Below are positions 23,149-32,409 of a stretch of 64,000 nucleotides of DNA, piece by piece. Each line of letters starts with the position of its first letter. Within the stretch, counting starts at the first letter, position 1. Both the position numbers and the translations under genes were made by a program. The stretch covers positions 8,441,032-8,505,031 of the forward strand of contig OY979724.1 in NCBI GenBank assembly GCA_963855995.1. The letters are read 5' to 3'. This DNA comes from Muricea muricata (taxonomy: Eukaryota > Cnidaria > Anthozoa > Malacalcyonacea > Plexauridae). Under the pieces are notes generated by a model, which was not told the origin of the DNA, did no database searches, and was given only the letters and a program-made list of their open reading frames with translations.

Positions 23149-23719
23149 GTACAATTCTTTACCTGCAAATATTTTTTAATCAATTATGATTTTGTGGTAC
23201 TTCACTTGATGTTGCATAGTTTTTGAAGGGTAAATGTCTCTTAATTCACGTGGAAATCATGTCGAAATTTAAACCGCGGGAAAAGTTAAGAAAAGAAGTA
23301 CGTACATGAATAATCAAACATGAATAGTAAATAATCGAAGCTAAATACACATAAATTGCGCTTGCTCTTGTGATCAGAGCATTGCAACGGCATTGCAAAA
23401 ATGGAGGTTGAATCCTGCCGAAGGACCAGTTTTGTAGGATTCGAGTGCGAACTTGGTCTTGAACAAATTGGATTCGATGTCAAAGAACTCGCACTTGACG
23501 AATTCTACGAGTATATTACCTTTCAACTTCGGACTTTGCATTGTCTGTACTTATAAGCTGAAGTGTATTTCTTACCCTTTCATAATTTTAGAATGACAGT
23601 GCTCATTGCAAATTTAAGTCTAGCAATAAGTTTCAAAACTCTTTTTGGGGAGCGGTCACATTAGAAAAGTTTCCGTCATATAGTAGCTTTGAAAACTTGC
23701 ATTCCTTTTTACGACACAG

Positions 23720-23797
23720 ATTCTGACACCGATTCTTCCATTACGCACGCTCGAGCGAATTACCCAGGACAAAAATCATTGTCGTCGCAAGCGAAAG
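23720..23797 (+). CDS. Gene A linker mini-exon L2, copy 3
   Basis: 78 nt, phase 1-1, identical in coding sequence to L2 copy 2 as far as I can read. Splice sites conserved. Confidence 0.58.
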
Positions 23798-24068
23798 GTA
23801 AATACTTTGAAATATTTTGTAAATACTTTGAATACGTAAGCTCGGATCTTCATCAGTGCAAAAAATGATGCACCAAATTATATTTTAATTTGATATTCAC
23901 CATGCAAACATACAAGGAACTTATTTTTAAAATCAATTATAATTTTGTGGCACTTCACTGGATGTTTCATAATTTCTAAGGGGTAAATGTGTCTTAATTT
24001 GAGTGGAATTAAATCATGTCGAAATTTAAGCCGCGGGAACAGTTGAGAAAAATTTATCAACTTTACAG

Positions 24069-24131
24069 GTCATGCGGAAGGTCTCGTACCTAAAAGAACA
24101 AGAATGGCAAAACGTAAACAAGTCATAGAAG
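24069..24131 (+). CDS. Gene A linker mini-exon L1, copy 4
   Basis: 63 nt, phase 1-1, as copy 3. No L2 follows, because the repeat unit is cut short after about 24640. Confidence 0.58.
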
Positions 24132-25249
24132 GTACAATTCTTTATCTGCAAATATTTTTTAATCAATTATGATTTTGTGGTACTTCACTTGATGTTGCAT
24201 AGTTTTTGAAGGGTAAATGTCTCTTAATTCACGTGAAAATCACGTCGAAAATTAAGCCGCGGGAAAAGTTAAGAAAAGAAGTACATGAATAATCAAACAT
24301 GAATAGTAAATAATCAAACCTAAATACACATAAATTACGCTTGCTCTTGTGGTCAGAGCATTGCAACGGCATTGCAAAAATGGAGGTTGAATCCTGCCGA
24401 AGGACCAGTTTTGTAGGATTCGAGTGCGAACTTGGTCTTGAACAAATTGGATTCGATGTCAAAGAACTCGCACTTGACGGAGTTCTACGAGAAGGGAATT
24501 CTATCTTTTTTAACTTCGGACTTTGCACTGTCTGTACTTATAAGCTGAAGTGTATTTCTTACCATTCCATAAGTTTAGAATGACAGTGCTCATTGCAAAT
24601 TTAAGTCTAACAAAAAGTTTCAAAACTCTTTGGGAGCGGTCACATTTTGCTCAATTTGAAGAGAAAATAACGATCCCCCCATGAACGGTATACTTGCTAT
24701 ACTTGTTCATTAAAAAGACGCAAATAACGTGTTGTTTTACTATTCGCTAATATTTGTTTTGATGCAACAAACTTGTGAAAGTTTACTTTGTGATGAGAAA
24801 ACAAATAAAATAGAAATAACATGAAATATGTCGACTTCTTAACTGTTGTCTGCCACGGGTTGAAGCGGAATAAATGACTTACAAGCTAGCATGTGAGAGC
24901 CTAGCTCGCCCACATAGTAGATACAATACAGAGGTTTCACTCGGAGGTGCGAAGTGTTCCTGATTTTCGGCTTGACTTACTGAAAGAATGCCTCCAGAGG
25001 AATGTTAAGTGGATGTCAAAAGGCGATGAACGAATTCAAAGTACAAAACTGATGGAGCTGCTCTAGCATGCGTTTAAACTTGACCGATGCCGAAAACAAC
25101 TCAAAAGCGCCTTTCGAAAGTAAGCGTTCCCTCGAAAGTTATAAGTGTTCCTTGAGACCACTAATTACGAAAGAATGCAGGGCGCTTACTGTCGACCCTC
25201 AATGCTATATATGGTAAACAGTTTGTAATTAAGGCTGATAGAGCGACAG

Positions 25250-25840
25250 TTGTAAAATATTATCTAGATCAAAGATACAAGTTCCATCTCCTTGCTCCAG
25301 ATGATTTTGAAAATCTTGCTGCCATTGTACTGGAGCATAAATATGGAAGACCATTTCATGTGTACAAGGCAGGACCAGATGGGGGTGTTGATGGTCAAGC
25401 ATCGAATATTGGTATGCCGACAAATGAAAAGATAATCGTTCAGGTAAAACACACCAGCAACGAATTAGAAACATTAAAAGACGGCTCGCGGAAAAATGTG
25501 TTTGAAAAGGAAATACTCAAAGTAAAGAAACTGGTCAAGGAGAACGGGCTGGAAACATATGTTATTTTTACAAATTTTCAGCTACCTGCTGGTCAAGCTC
25601 AGCAACTTGAGAAATGGTTTACAGAAGCAGGTGCAAAAAAGGTCGAGGTTTTTGGATATGAAACAGTATGTAATTTGCTGAATGGCTCACTAACTTTAAA
25701 AGCAACATTAATTTCTACTTATCCAGTTATCAACCCTGCGTCGAGCGTGAGTGCTATTGTCTATAATCAGTGCACCATAACTTCAAACGAAGACAGACCA
25801 TTGCCATCTAAACGTACAAAATCTGAACCAGACATAGAAG
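25250..25840 (+). CDS. Gene A exon: restriction-endonuclease-like domain 2
   Basis: A second 591-nt, phase 1-1 exon (acceptor gcgacag, donor gtacag), clearly paralogous to 20202-20792 along its whole length and with the same preceding intron sequence. The active-site pattern is kept and is closer to family consensus: residues 44-49 read D-G-G-V-D-G, and 62-68 read IIVQVKH. The tail is SKRTKSEPDIE. It would splice in frame into the NACHT-LRR exon (GAA G|AG CTC). Either both domains are in one protein (tandem nuclease) or the two exons are alternatives. Frame and motif conservation argue that both have been under selection. Confidence 0.72.
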
Positions 25841-26035
25841 GTACAGTACTCAATTAATCTGCAAATGTTTTTGCATACCAGTCTTATTCCAATAACAAAG
25901 CCACCAGATATACTGGCATACAGGCACATCACTAGTCCACCCTTGAGTAAGAAATAAAGTTATAAGATTAGCGGAATTGTACAAGTGCTATGGTTTAGTT
26001 ATTTCATTGGTAAGGTTTTGTGAATGGGTATATGC

Positions 26036-26200
26036 GATGTTTCGCGGATAGAAATGTAGGATTTAACTACACAATGCAGAGAACTTTATTATCATACTGA
26101 AAACTTATTTCAGACCAGAGCATATGCATTTTACCCCTCTTATACGCTAACTATACATCATAGCAATCATAGATTAAACAAGTATATAGTCTTCGTATCT
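26036..26200 (-). repeat. LTR-like remnant of the gypsy element (3' side)
   Basis: GCGATGTTTCGCGGATAGAA..GTAGGATTTAACTACA matches TGATGTTTCGCGTATAGAA..GTAGGATATAGCTACA at 31817-31870. The two flank integrase sequence on both sides, as LTRs should. Confidence 0.55.
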
Positions 26201-27288
26201 CGACGGCGCATTCCTTCGACGCACAGGACGTGAGTCAGCAGTAGTTTCTGATGTTGAGACAGGTATGGTTGAATTTATTGATACCATCGTCTCTGCAGGA
26301 CCATCAGAACGTGCTGCCTAACCAATTTCTTTATATGCGCTACGTTGCGCATCTTTCGAACACCTTCTTCGTTCTCAAGTAATTGCCGTTTTTCTGCACA
26401 ACTTTGTAGGGTATTTGCTCAAAATTTGTATCCAACTTATTATCGCGTGTTTGTTTCAAGAGAACCTCATCACCCTACTGAATGATGCTATGTTCTGTAG
26501 ATCTTTTTGTGTCAGCGTACTCTTTTTGTTTGATTAAGTTTACACAGGGCGTTTCTCATAGGCGTATGGGGCGGGGGGGGCAGGGGGGGCACGTGCCCCC
26601 CCCCCAGTTCGACCAGAAACATTAATTAGTCGGGCAATTTCTACCTAAGAGTCGGGCAATCTTCCTTATCATGTGGAAACAATTTGTTCTAACCGGCAAA
26701 AAAGCATTAAAAAAGGAACAATTTCATCCTCAAAACGCAGGAAATGGCATTTTAGAGACTCTACATTTCAAAATTTTCGCGGGGGAGAATGCCCCCCGAC
26801 TCCCCCTACGACACTCGTCTAGGCCGCGAGTCGGGCAAACTAACGTGTGCCCCCCCAAAAATTTCGTGGCCCGTACGCCTATGGCGTTTCTTTTTCTGAG
26901 GAGCTGTTGCTGTTCTGCTTCGGTTGCTATGTCCTCGGGTATTTTTACCTTAGGAAGTTTGTCACGGAGCGTGCTGCTCATCAGGAGCTTGGCTGGTGAC
27001 AGACCGGTCGTATAGAGTGTCGTTCGATATTGGAATAGAAAGTTCTCGAGCGCAGTCTTCCAGTTTGTTCCTTCAAGATTGACTATACGGATGACTTTCA
27101 AGATGTTCGGGTTGAATCCCTCAACTTTGCCGTTACTCTAGGGCCAGTAGGGTATGCCTTTTCGGTATTGGATGCCAAAATGTTCTGAAAAACTCTTTTG
27201 ATGCGAATGGGGGTCCATCATCACTTCAGATGCTTTGGGGATAGCCGTCTGTTCTGATTATGACTAATGTTGCTGCAATTATTAATTT
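26200..27288 (-). pseudogene. Ty3/gypsy integrase, core to C-terminal part
   Basis: Minus-strand frames read: a DDGPPFASKEFF-type core segment (27230-27180), NWKTALENFLFQYRTT, GLSPAKLLM, then after the inserted hAT MITE a C-terminal region with basic RRR stretches near 26200. These are standard integrase landmarks of Ty3/gypsy elements. Stops and frameshifts interrupt it. The N-terminal part of the same integrase lies at 31562-31760, beyond a LINE insertion. Confidence 0.72.
26557..26883. mobile_element. hAT-type MITE inside gypsy integrase
   Basis: Termini CATAGGCGTATGG and (reverse-complemented right end) CATAGGCGTACGG. Exact 8-bp target duplication GCGTTTCT at 26549-26556 and 26884-26891. 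327 bp, non-coding, G/C-run-rich. Related, more decayed copies occur around 54390-54540 and 63030-63240. Confidence 0.9.
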
Positions 27289-27296
27289 TTGTATAT

Positions 27297-30200
27297 TACA
27301 TACGGATTCGTTGGTATCTGCTTGGAGTGTTTGTTTGCTAACGCACGAGCTGAATGTAGCTTCTACCTACATACATATTGTGTAACTGCTAGAGTTCTTG
27401 TGAGTTGTGTTCTGGCGGGTTGGAGCCTTAAATTCCTAGACAACAGAACAGCAGAATTGTATGTAGTATTTGTATATATATTGTGATTTGAGGACAAACA
27501 TGTCGGGAATTTTAAGATTGTTTTGGACTTGGATTTGTGATTATGATAGCTTGAAAGAATTCGTAAGTGCCAGTCTTATCCTACAAGGAACGTGGTCATC
27601 GCCAGCGAATGAAAAGAAACTTTTTGAGGCGGAGGGTCTTTCGGTTCTCTGGCTAAAAAACAAAAAGCTCCTTGCAGTTGATGGAAAGGATGCGAAAGAA
27701 ATTCGTAGTCGATTGATCAAAGCCATGTGTGCAAGCGGTGACTTGCTTGCGTAGACAGGGCTACTAATACTGAGAGTTTTGTTGCATACCAGGGCGAAGT
27801 CATGTTACATGACTGTCCTACTTCGACGGAACAAGCGCAGTCAAGTGTTCAATTTGATAGTGCAAAGTGCATTGAAAACCTTAAAATTGATTAAGTGATA
27901 AACAACGAGACTATTCGCTCGTTGGCTGAATCCGTGGACCGGCTCGCCTCAGCACTAGGTGAAATCCAAAAAAAAGTGAATTTTGAGGCGTAGGATCGAT
28001 GTGGTAAGTGCAAGAATGATTTTTTGCTTGGAAAACATGTTGGTATAAAGTACTCACAAACATCTTTTAGCCCTGATAATGCCATTGTTTTAGAACAATC
28101 AGAGGAACTGAGTGTAAACAAAAGTGAATATAAATTGCCATCCATTGAAATGTTGGAAAAAGTCACTAGTACAATAGATTTAACGGTAAACAACCAAATT
28201 AACGATGCTAATGTTATGTTGTTGAATTTTTCCCAGTGAACACGCCACCCATTGAAACACTAAACAGAACTACAGGAAATAGCCATTCCAATCAGTCATG
28301 TATAATACTGAATTCCTGCTCAGGCTCATCGAAACAAGATGCGGTACCATTAGATGTTCGAAACCAGATTGATGAGATATGTAATAAAACAAACCTTCAA
28401 AGTATTCCAACCCGAATTACTACGCGGCGGCCTCTTAAACGAAAAACTACTCGTAGCCGAAAATTGTATGGACAAGCTACTTCTATGAAGAAAGTCCCTG
28501 ACAGGCAGGGTTTTTACCCAGTCCCGATTTTCAACCAAACCGATTGGTATCAATACCTAGATTATGTCTCGGGAATAACGCGTCAACAAATGAAAACAAC
28601 TGTAATTTGATCCAAGTTTCGGCGACGACCTCTGCCGATGTCAATAATAACAGAAGCATTGTAAGACAAACTTTAATGAAATGTTGTGTTTTAAATGCCC
28701 AGTCGTTGCGAAATAAATCTGTTGACTTTGTTGACTATGTACTTGATTGTAAATCCGATGTTTGTTGCTGTTACTGAGGGACTGTTCATATGGGAAGAAG
28801 TTTTCCCGGTTGGCGAGAAAACATTTCGACAAGTTTACAAGCGAGATCTCGCCTTACGAAAATAGTATGAAAAGTTACCTTGCGTTCATATGAGACGAAA
28901 AGTTTTCCCGTTAACCGAGATCTCGCTTGATGACAGGCGAGATCTCGGTGACCGAGATAATTTTTATCCCATATGAACACAACTTTCTCGCTTAGCGGGA
29001 AAACTTTCTGTTTTTTACACTTTACAAAATCTACATCATCGCGGGAAACTTTACCCGGTAAGCGGGAAAACATTTCTCCATATGAACAGAACAACATTAT
29101 TTGACCTGTCGAAATGTTTTCTCGGGAACCGAGATAAGTTCTGCCCATATGAACAGGCCCTGAGACATGTTTAAAAAAATCGACACTGCTGCAAAAATTG
29201 AGGCTACCCCACCTGGTTATAAACTCTGCGATCATCCACGTCCTGATAGGACTGGAGGAGGAACAGCGATCGTTTTTCGTGATACTCTGTGTATAACCAA
29301 GCTTGCAGCTGATGTCTTAAATTCGTTTGAATACTCTGAATGGAAGATCGTTTCTGGATCCTTTCGTGTACATTTTGTCCTCATTTATAGACCACCGTAT
29401 TCTACAAATCACCCGGTAACCATCAATACATTCATTGTTGAATTTTCACAGTACTTGGAGACCATTATAATGTCGACGGATCCACTTATTATCACTGGTG
29501 ATTTTAATATCCATGTCAATTCAAAAACAGATGGTGATAGTATGAAGTTTGTTGATCTGCTATTGTCCATGAGTTTGCAACATGGTCACGAAATCAACCT
29601 TGCAAAGAAGGAAAGAAGGAGAGCATAGAGAAAATGGCGGACTACAAAAGTGACGGCAGATTTTAATAAATTTAAATCAATGAAGAGCCATTGTACTCAT
29701 TTAAAGGTGGAAAGCAAAATGCTCCTTTTTCTCTGACTTTGTTAAAGTAGACAGAAATAACCAAGGGACCCTTTTCAAAGCTATCAAGGGAATGCTAGTG
29801 GAAAGCAATGCAGTAAGTTTCCCCGGACGTAATGAACAGCTCTCGTCAATGAACTTGGCAAATATTTTGTTCAGAAAATCTGTAGTATCCACTCTGAGAT
29901 AAACAACGAGATCTCTTCAAATAATGATGGTCACGTAGATCCTCCAAGTGATGACAATGAGGAGTATCCGGGTGATGTATCGCATTTCGATGCGTTTGAG
30001 CTCTTATCTGAAGATGATGTCAGAAAGTTTGTTGTGGATTCACATAAAAAATCCTGTTATCTTGATCCAGTGCCGACAGATTTCGTGGTGAAATGTCTGG
30101 ATGTGTTACTTCCTGTGATTACAAAAATAATCAGTATTTCACTTGAAACTGGATACTTCCCTAGAGACTGGAAGGAAGCTATTATTCTTCCTATATTAAA

Positions 30201-31553
30201 AAAGTCTGGGTTAGAGTCCGCTTTTGAAAATCTTCGTCCCGTCAGTAATTTAGGATATATTTCAAAGCTTATTGAGCGAGCAGTGTATAATGAAATGCAC
30301 GATCATATTCTTCGATGCGGCTTTTATCCAGTTTTGCAATGTGCTTACCGGCAGCATCACTCCACAGAAACTGCGTTACTTAAAGTACTCAATGACATTT
30401 TGCTAAGCATGAACAGTCAACGTGTCACTCTCTTGGTTCTTCTAGACCTAAGTTCCGCCTTTGGCACAATTGATCACGGAATCTTGTTAGAACGGTTAAG
30501 GTCGAAATTTGGAAACGTGGAAAAGTTCTTAGTTGGTTTTCTTCCTATTTGTCTGGTCGAAGCCAATGCGTTATGCTAAATGGTATCGCCAGATTTACAC
30601 GGTTTTGCTGATGACACTCAGCTGTATGTGTCATACAAACCTGATTACCCATGTGATCAATGTGAAGCAATTTCAGTAATGGAAAGCTGTGTCAATGATC
30701 TGCGGAAATGGATGATTTAAGATAAACTGAAACTTAATGATGATAAAACTGAATGGCTAATAATTGGATCTAAACAGCAACTGCAGAAACTTAACCCATG
30801 CCATGTACGTGTCGGGAATGCTGATGTTCTTCCTGTGGCAACAGCTCGTGATCTAGGAGTTTGGCTCGATTCAAATTTATCAATGTCATGTCATATAACA
30901 AAGACCTGCGGTGCCGCATTCTATTGTCTTCACAACATCAAACGCATCAGCAAGTTTTTATCTCGGGAAAATCTGTTGATTGTTATACATGCCTTTATTA
31001 CAAGTCGACTGGATTATTGTAATGGTCTCCTGTATGGTTTACCTAATACTGAGTTGATTAAGTTACAGAGGGTTCAGAACGCCGCTGCCAGCCCGGTTAG
31101 TGACCTCAACACGAAAATACGATCATATTACGCCTATTTTACGCGAACTAAACTGGTTACCTGTGAAGTTCAGGATCCATTTTAAACTGCTATTGCTTAC
31201 TTTTAAAGCTCTACATGGAATGGCTCCAAAGTACATAGTAGACTTACTTGTTGTCAAAGTGGAAGGAAACTACCATTTACGCTCTAATGACAGCATAATG
31301 TTAGAGTTCCCTAAGGGAAAATTTTTACGGTCATTTGGTGACCGATCTTTCATTGTAGCAGCTCCGAAACTTTGGAACGAACTTCCGAAAGAAATTCGTA
31401 ACATCTCATGATTCATCTTTTTAAACTAGCTTTTAACATTTATTTATTTAGTGATATTATTATTTGAACATTAGTTATATTGTAATACAGCGCTTTTGAT
31501 CATCATGTATAAAAAGCCCTTTACAAATTATTAAATTATTATTATTATTATTA
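27297..31553 (+). mobile_element. CR1/L2-type LINE, degenerate, inserted in the gypsy integrase
   Basis: Bounded by an 8-bp target duplication TTGTATAT (27289-27296 and 31554-31561) and ending in a TTA/ATT microsatellite tail (31533-31553), as in CR1/L2 elements. Plus-strand order: ORF1 start (27500-27754) with the TWSSPANEKK-type domain also seen in the intact LINE's ORF1; later ORF1 pieces (28024-28610); endonuclease pieces (28680-29620); RT pieces (30034-31411) with RDWKEAIILPI and HHSTETALLK, a damaged catalytic region, ADDTQLYV, and the C-terminal region. Many stops: dead. A 383-bp MITE is nested at 28778-29160. Confidence 0.85.
28778..29160. mobile_element. MITE nested in the LINE, 3-bp target duplication
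   Basis: Ends GGGACTGTTCATATGGG and (reverse-complemented) GGGCCTGTTCATATGGG, flanked by TGA on both sides (28775-28777 and 29161-29163). Removing it restores the reading frame context of the LINE endonuclease. Internal GAGATCTCG and GCGGGAAAACTTT motifs repeat in both orientations. A 3-bp duplication fits a PIF/Harbinger-like origin (tentative). Confidence 0.88.
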
Positions 31554-31561
31554 TTGTATAT

Positions 31562-31760
31562 CCGTCCACTTGACCAACACCACTTCGGGCCAGCGGGAAA
31601 AATTGTCGATCACTACTAATAAGAGGTGGTTACAAGCTGGGATTTCGAGGAGGTCCACGGCAATGTCGCTCCAAGGGTCTTCGGGTAGTTTTGTGGACCG
31701 TACAGGTTCTGATTGGGGTCGTGGTCCCACCAATTGGCATTCGTGTAAGCTTTGACAAGC
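31562..31760 (-). pseudogene. Ty3/gypsy integrase, N-terminal part
   Basis: Minus-strand frame with a zinc-binding C-x-x-C end, then PEDPWSDIAVDLLEIP and LLLVVIDNFSRWPEV, the start of the DDE core. It is continued at 27288 and below after the LINE. Directly beyond it (31800-31812) is GGCGACGAGGG on the minus strand, resembling a tRNA primer-binding site next to the LTR. If so, gag, protease and RT have been deleted. Confidence 0.7.
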
Positions 31761-31816
31761 CGTTCACTTGTTATTACCAAATACGCGTTCTTGGTTTTAA
31801 CCCTCGTCGCCAAAAT

Positions 31817-31900
31817 GTGATGTTTCGCGTATAGAAATGTAGGATATAGCTACAAAATCGTAAGAACTTTATTAACGAACAAAACACTTTAACAGACGTA
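31817..31900 (-). repeat. LTR-like remnant of the gypsy element (5' side)
   Basis: Starts TGATGTTTCGCG and matches the remnant at 26036 over about 60 bp; the remainder diverges or is lost toward the microsatellite. Confidence 0.55.
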
Positions 31901-31948
31901 AACCCATGCTTTTTTACTACCACCACCACCCCACCCACCCCACCCCCA

Positions 31949-31952
31949 CACA

Positions 31953-32028
<76 letters not shown>
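31949..32028. repeat. (CGCA)n microsatellite
   Basis: About 20 perfect ACGC/CGCA units, preceded by a CCACCC-rich stretch. Confidence 0.97.
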
Positions 32029-32409
32029 TACTTCATGTAATATACTATAGTATACAGTAAGTTGATGCAGTTGAAATGCAGTTGAAATAATTTCCATAAC
32101 GTTTTTTCTAAAATGAGCTGTCTTTGTCCAGATTAAAAATTTAGTTTAACTGGGGCAAGTTGTCCATTAGTGTAAGAGAGTTGCTCTAAGTGGGACGTAA
32201 CACTACGATCATGCAAAAGCAAAGGACATAGATAATGTTATATTGCTTTGAATGTCATTAGAAGAAGTTAAGTCACTATACGTCCTGCAAGTACGTGCGG
32301 AATCGATGAGCATTTTTAAAAAGTTATGAAAACAATCTATTACTTTAAAATATTGAATTTTGAACGTGAATGAATTAACTTTTTAATAATTTTGCCTACT
32401 TTGTTTCAG

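Larger units (their letters stand above)
20911..24640. repeat. About 985-bp tandem repeat, nearly four copies, carrying linker exons
   Basis: The anchor AATTATATTTTAATTTGAT recurs at 20911, 21908, 22893 and 23877 (periods 997, 985, 984). Each unit has a 63-nt basic mini-exon and, except the last, a 78-90-nt acidic mini-exon, plus a conserved segment beginning AAAATGGAGGTTGAATCCTG. Units 2 and 3 are almost identical, indicating very recent expansion by unequal exchange. The last unit is truncated and joins sequence shared with 60540-60930. Confidence 0.9.
25841..32409 (+). other. Gene A intron before the NACHT-LRR exon (inferred), filled with transposons
   Basis: 6.6 kb between donor gtacag and acceptor tttcag. 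Nearly all of it is a gypsy relic with nested insertions (see separate entries), a CGCA microsatellite and about 380 bp of AT-rich sequence before the acceptor. Confidence 0.65.

Noticed and set aside
21213-24528. Minus-strand frames (SSASSLTSNPICSRPSSHSN type) in each tandem unit
   Set aside because: Complement of the same conserved segment; no start context or family.
21376-24583. Repeated 65-80-codon frames starting MEVESCRRTSF in each tandem unit
   Set aside because: No splice sites in matching phase and the tRNA-like content explains conservation; the repeat copies are conserved over their whole length, so open frames are not evidence of coding.
20911-24640. CRISPR-like array because of regular repeats
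   Set aside because: Units of about 985 bp with near-identical whole units, no short spacers; eukaryotic tandem duplication.
31774-32097. 107-codon minus-strand frame with repeated ACVR residues
   Set aside because: Translation of the CGCA microsatellite.
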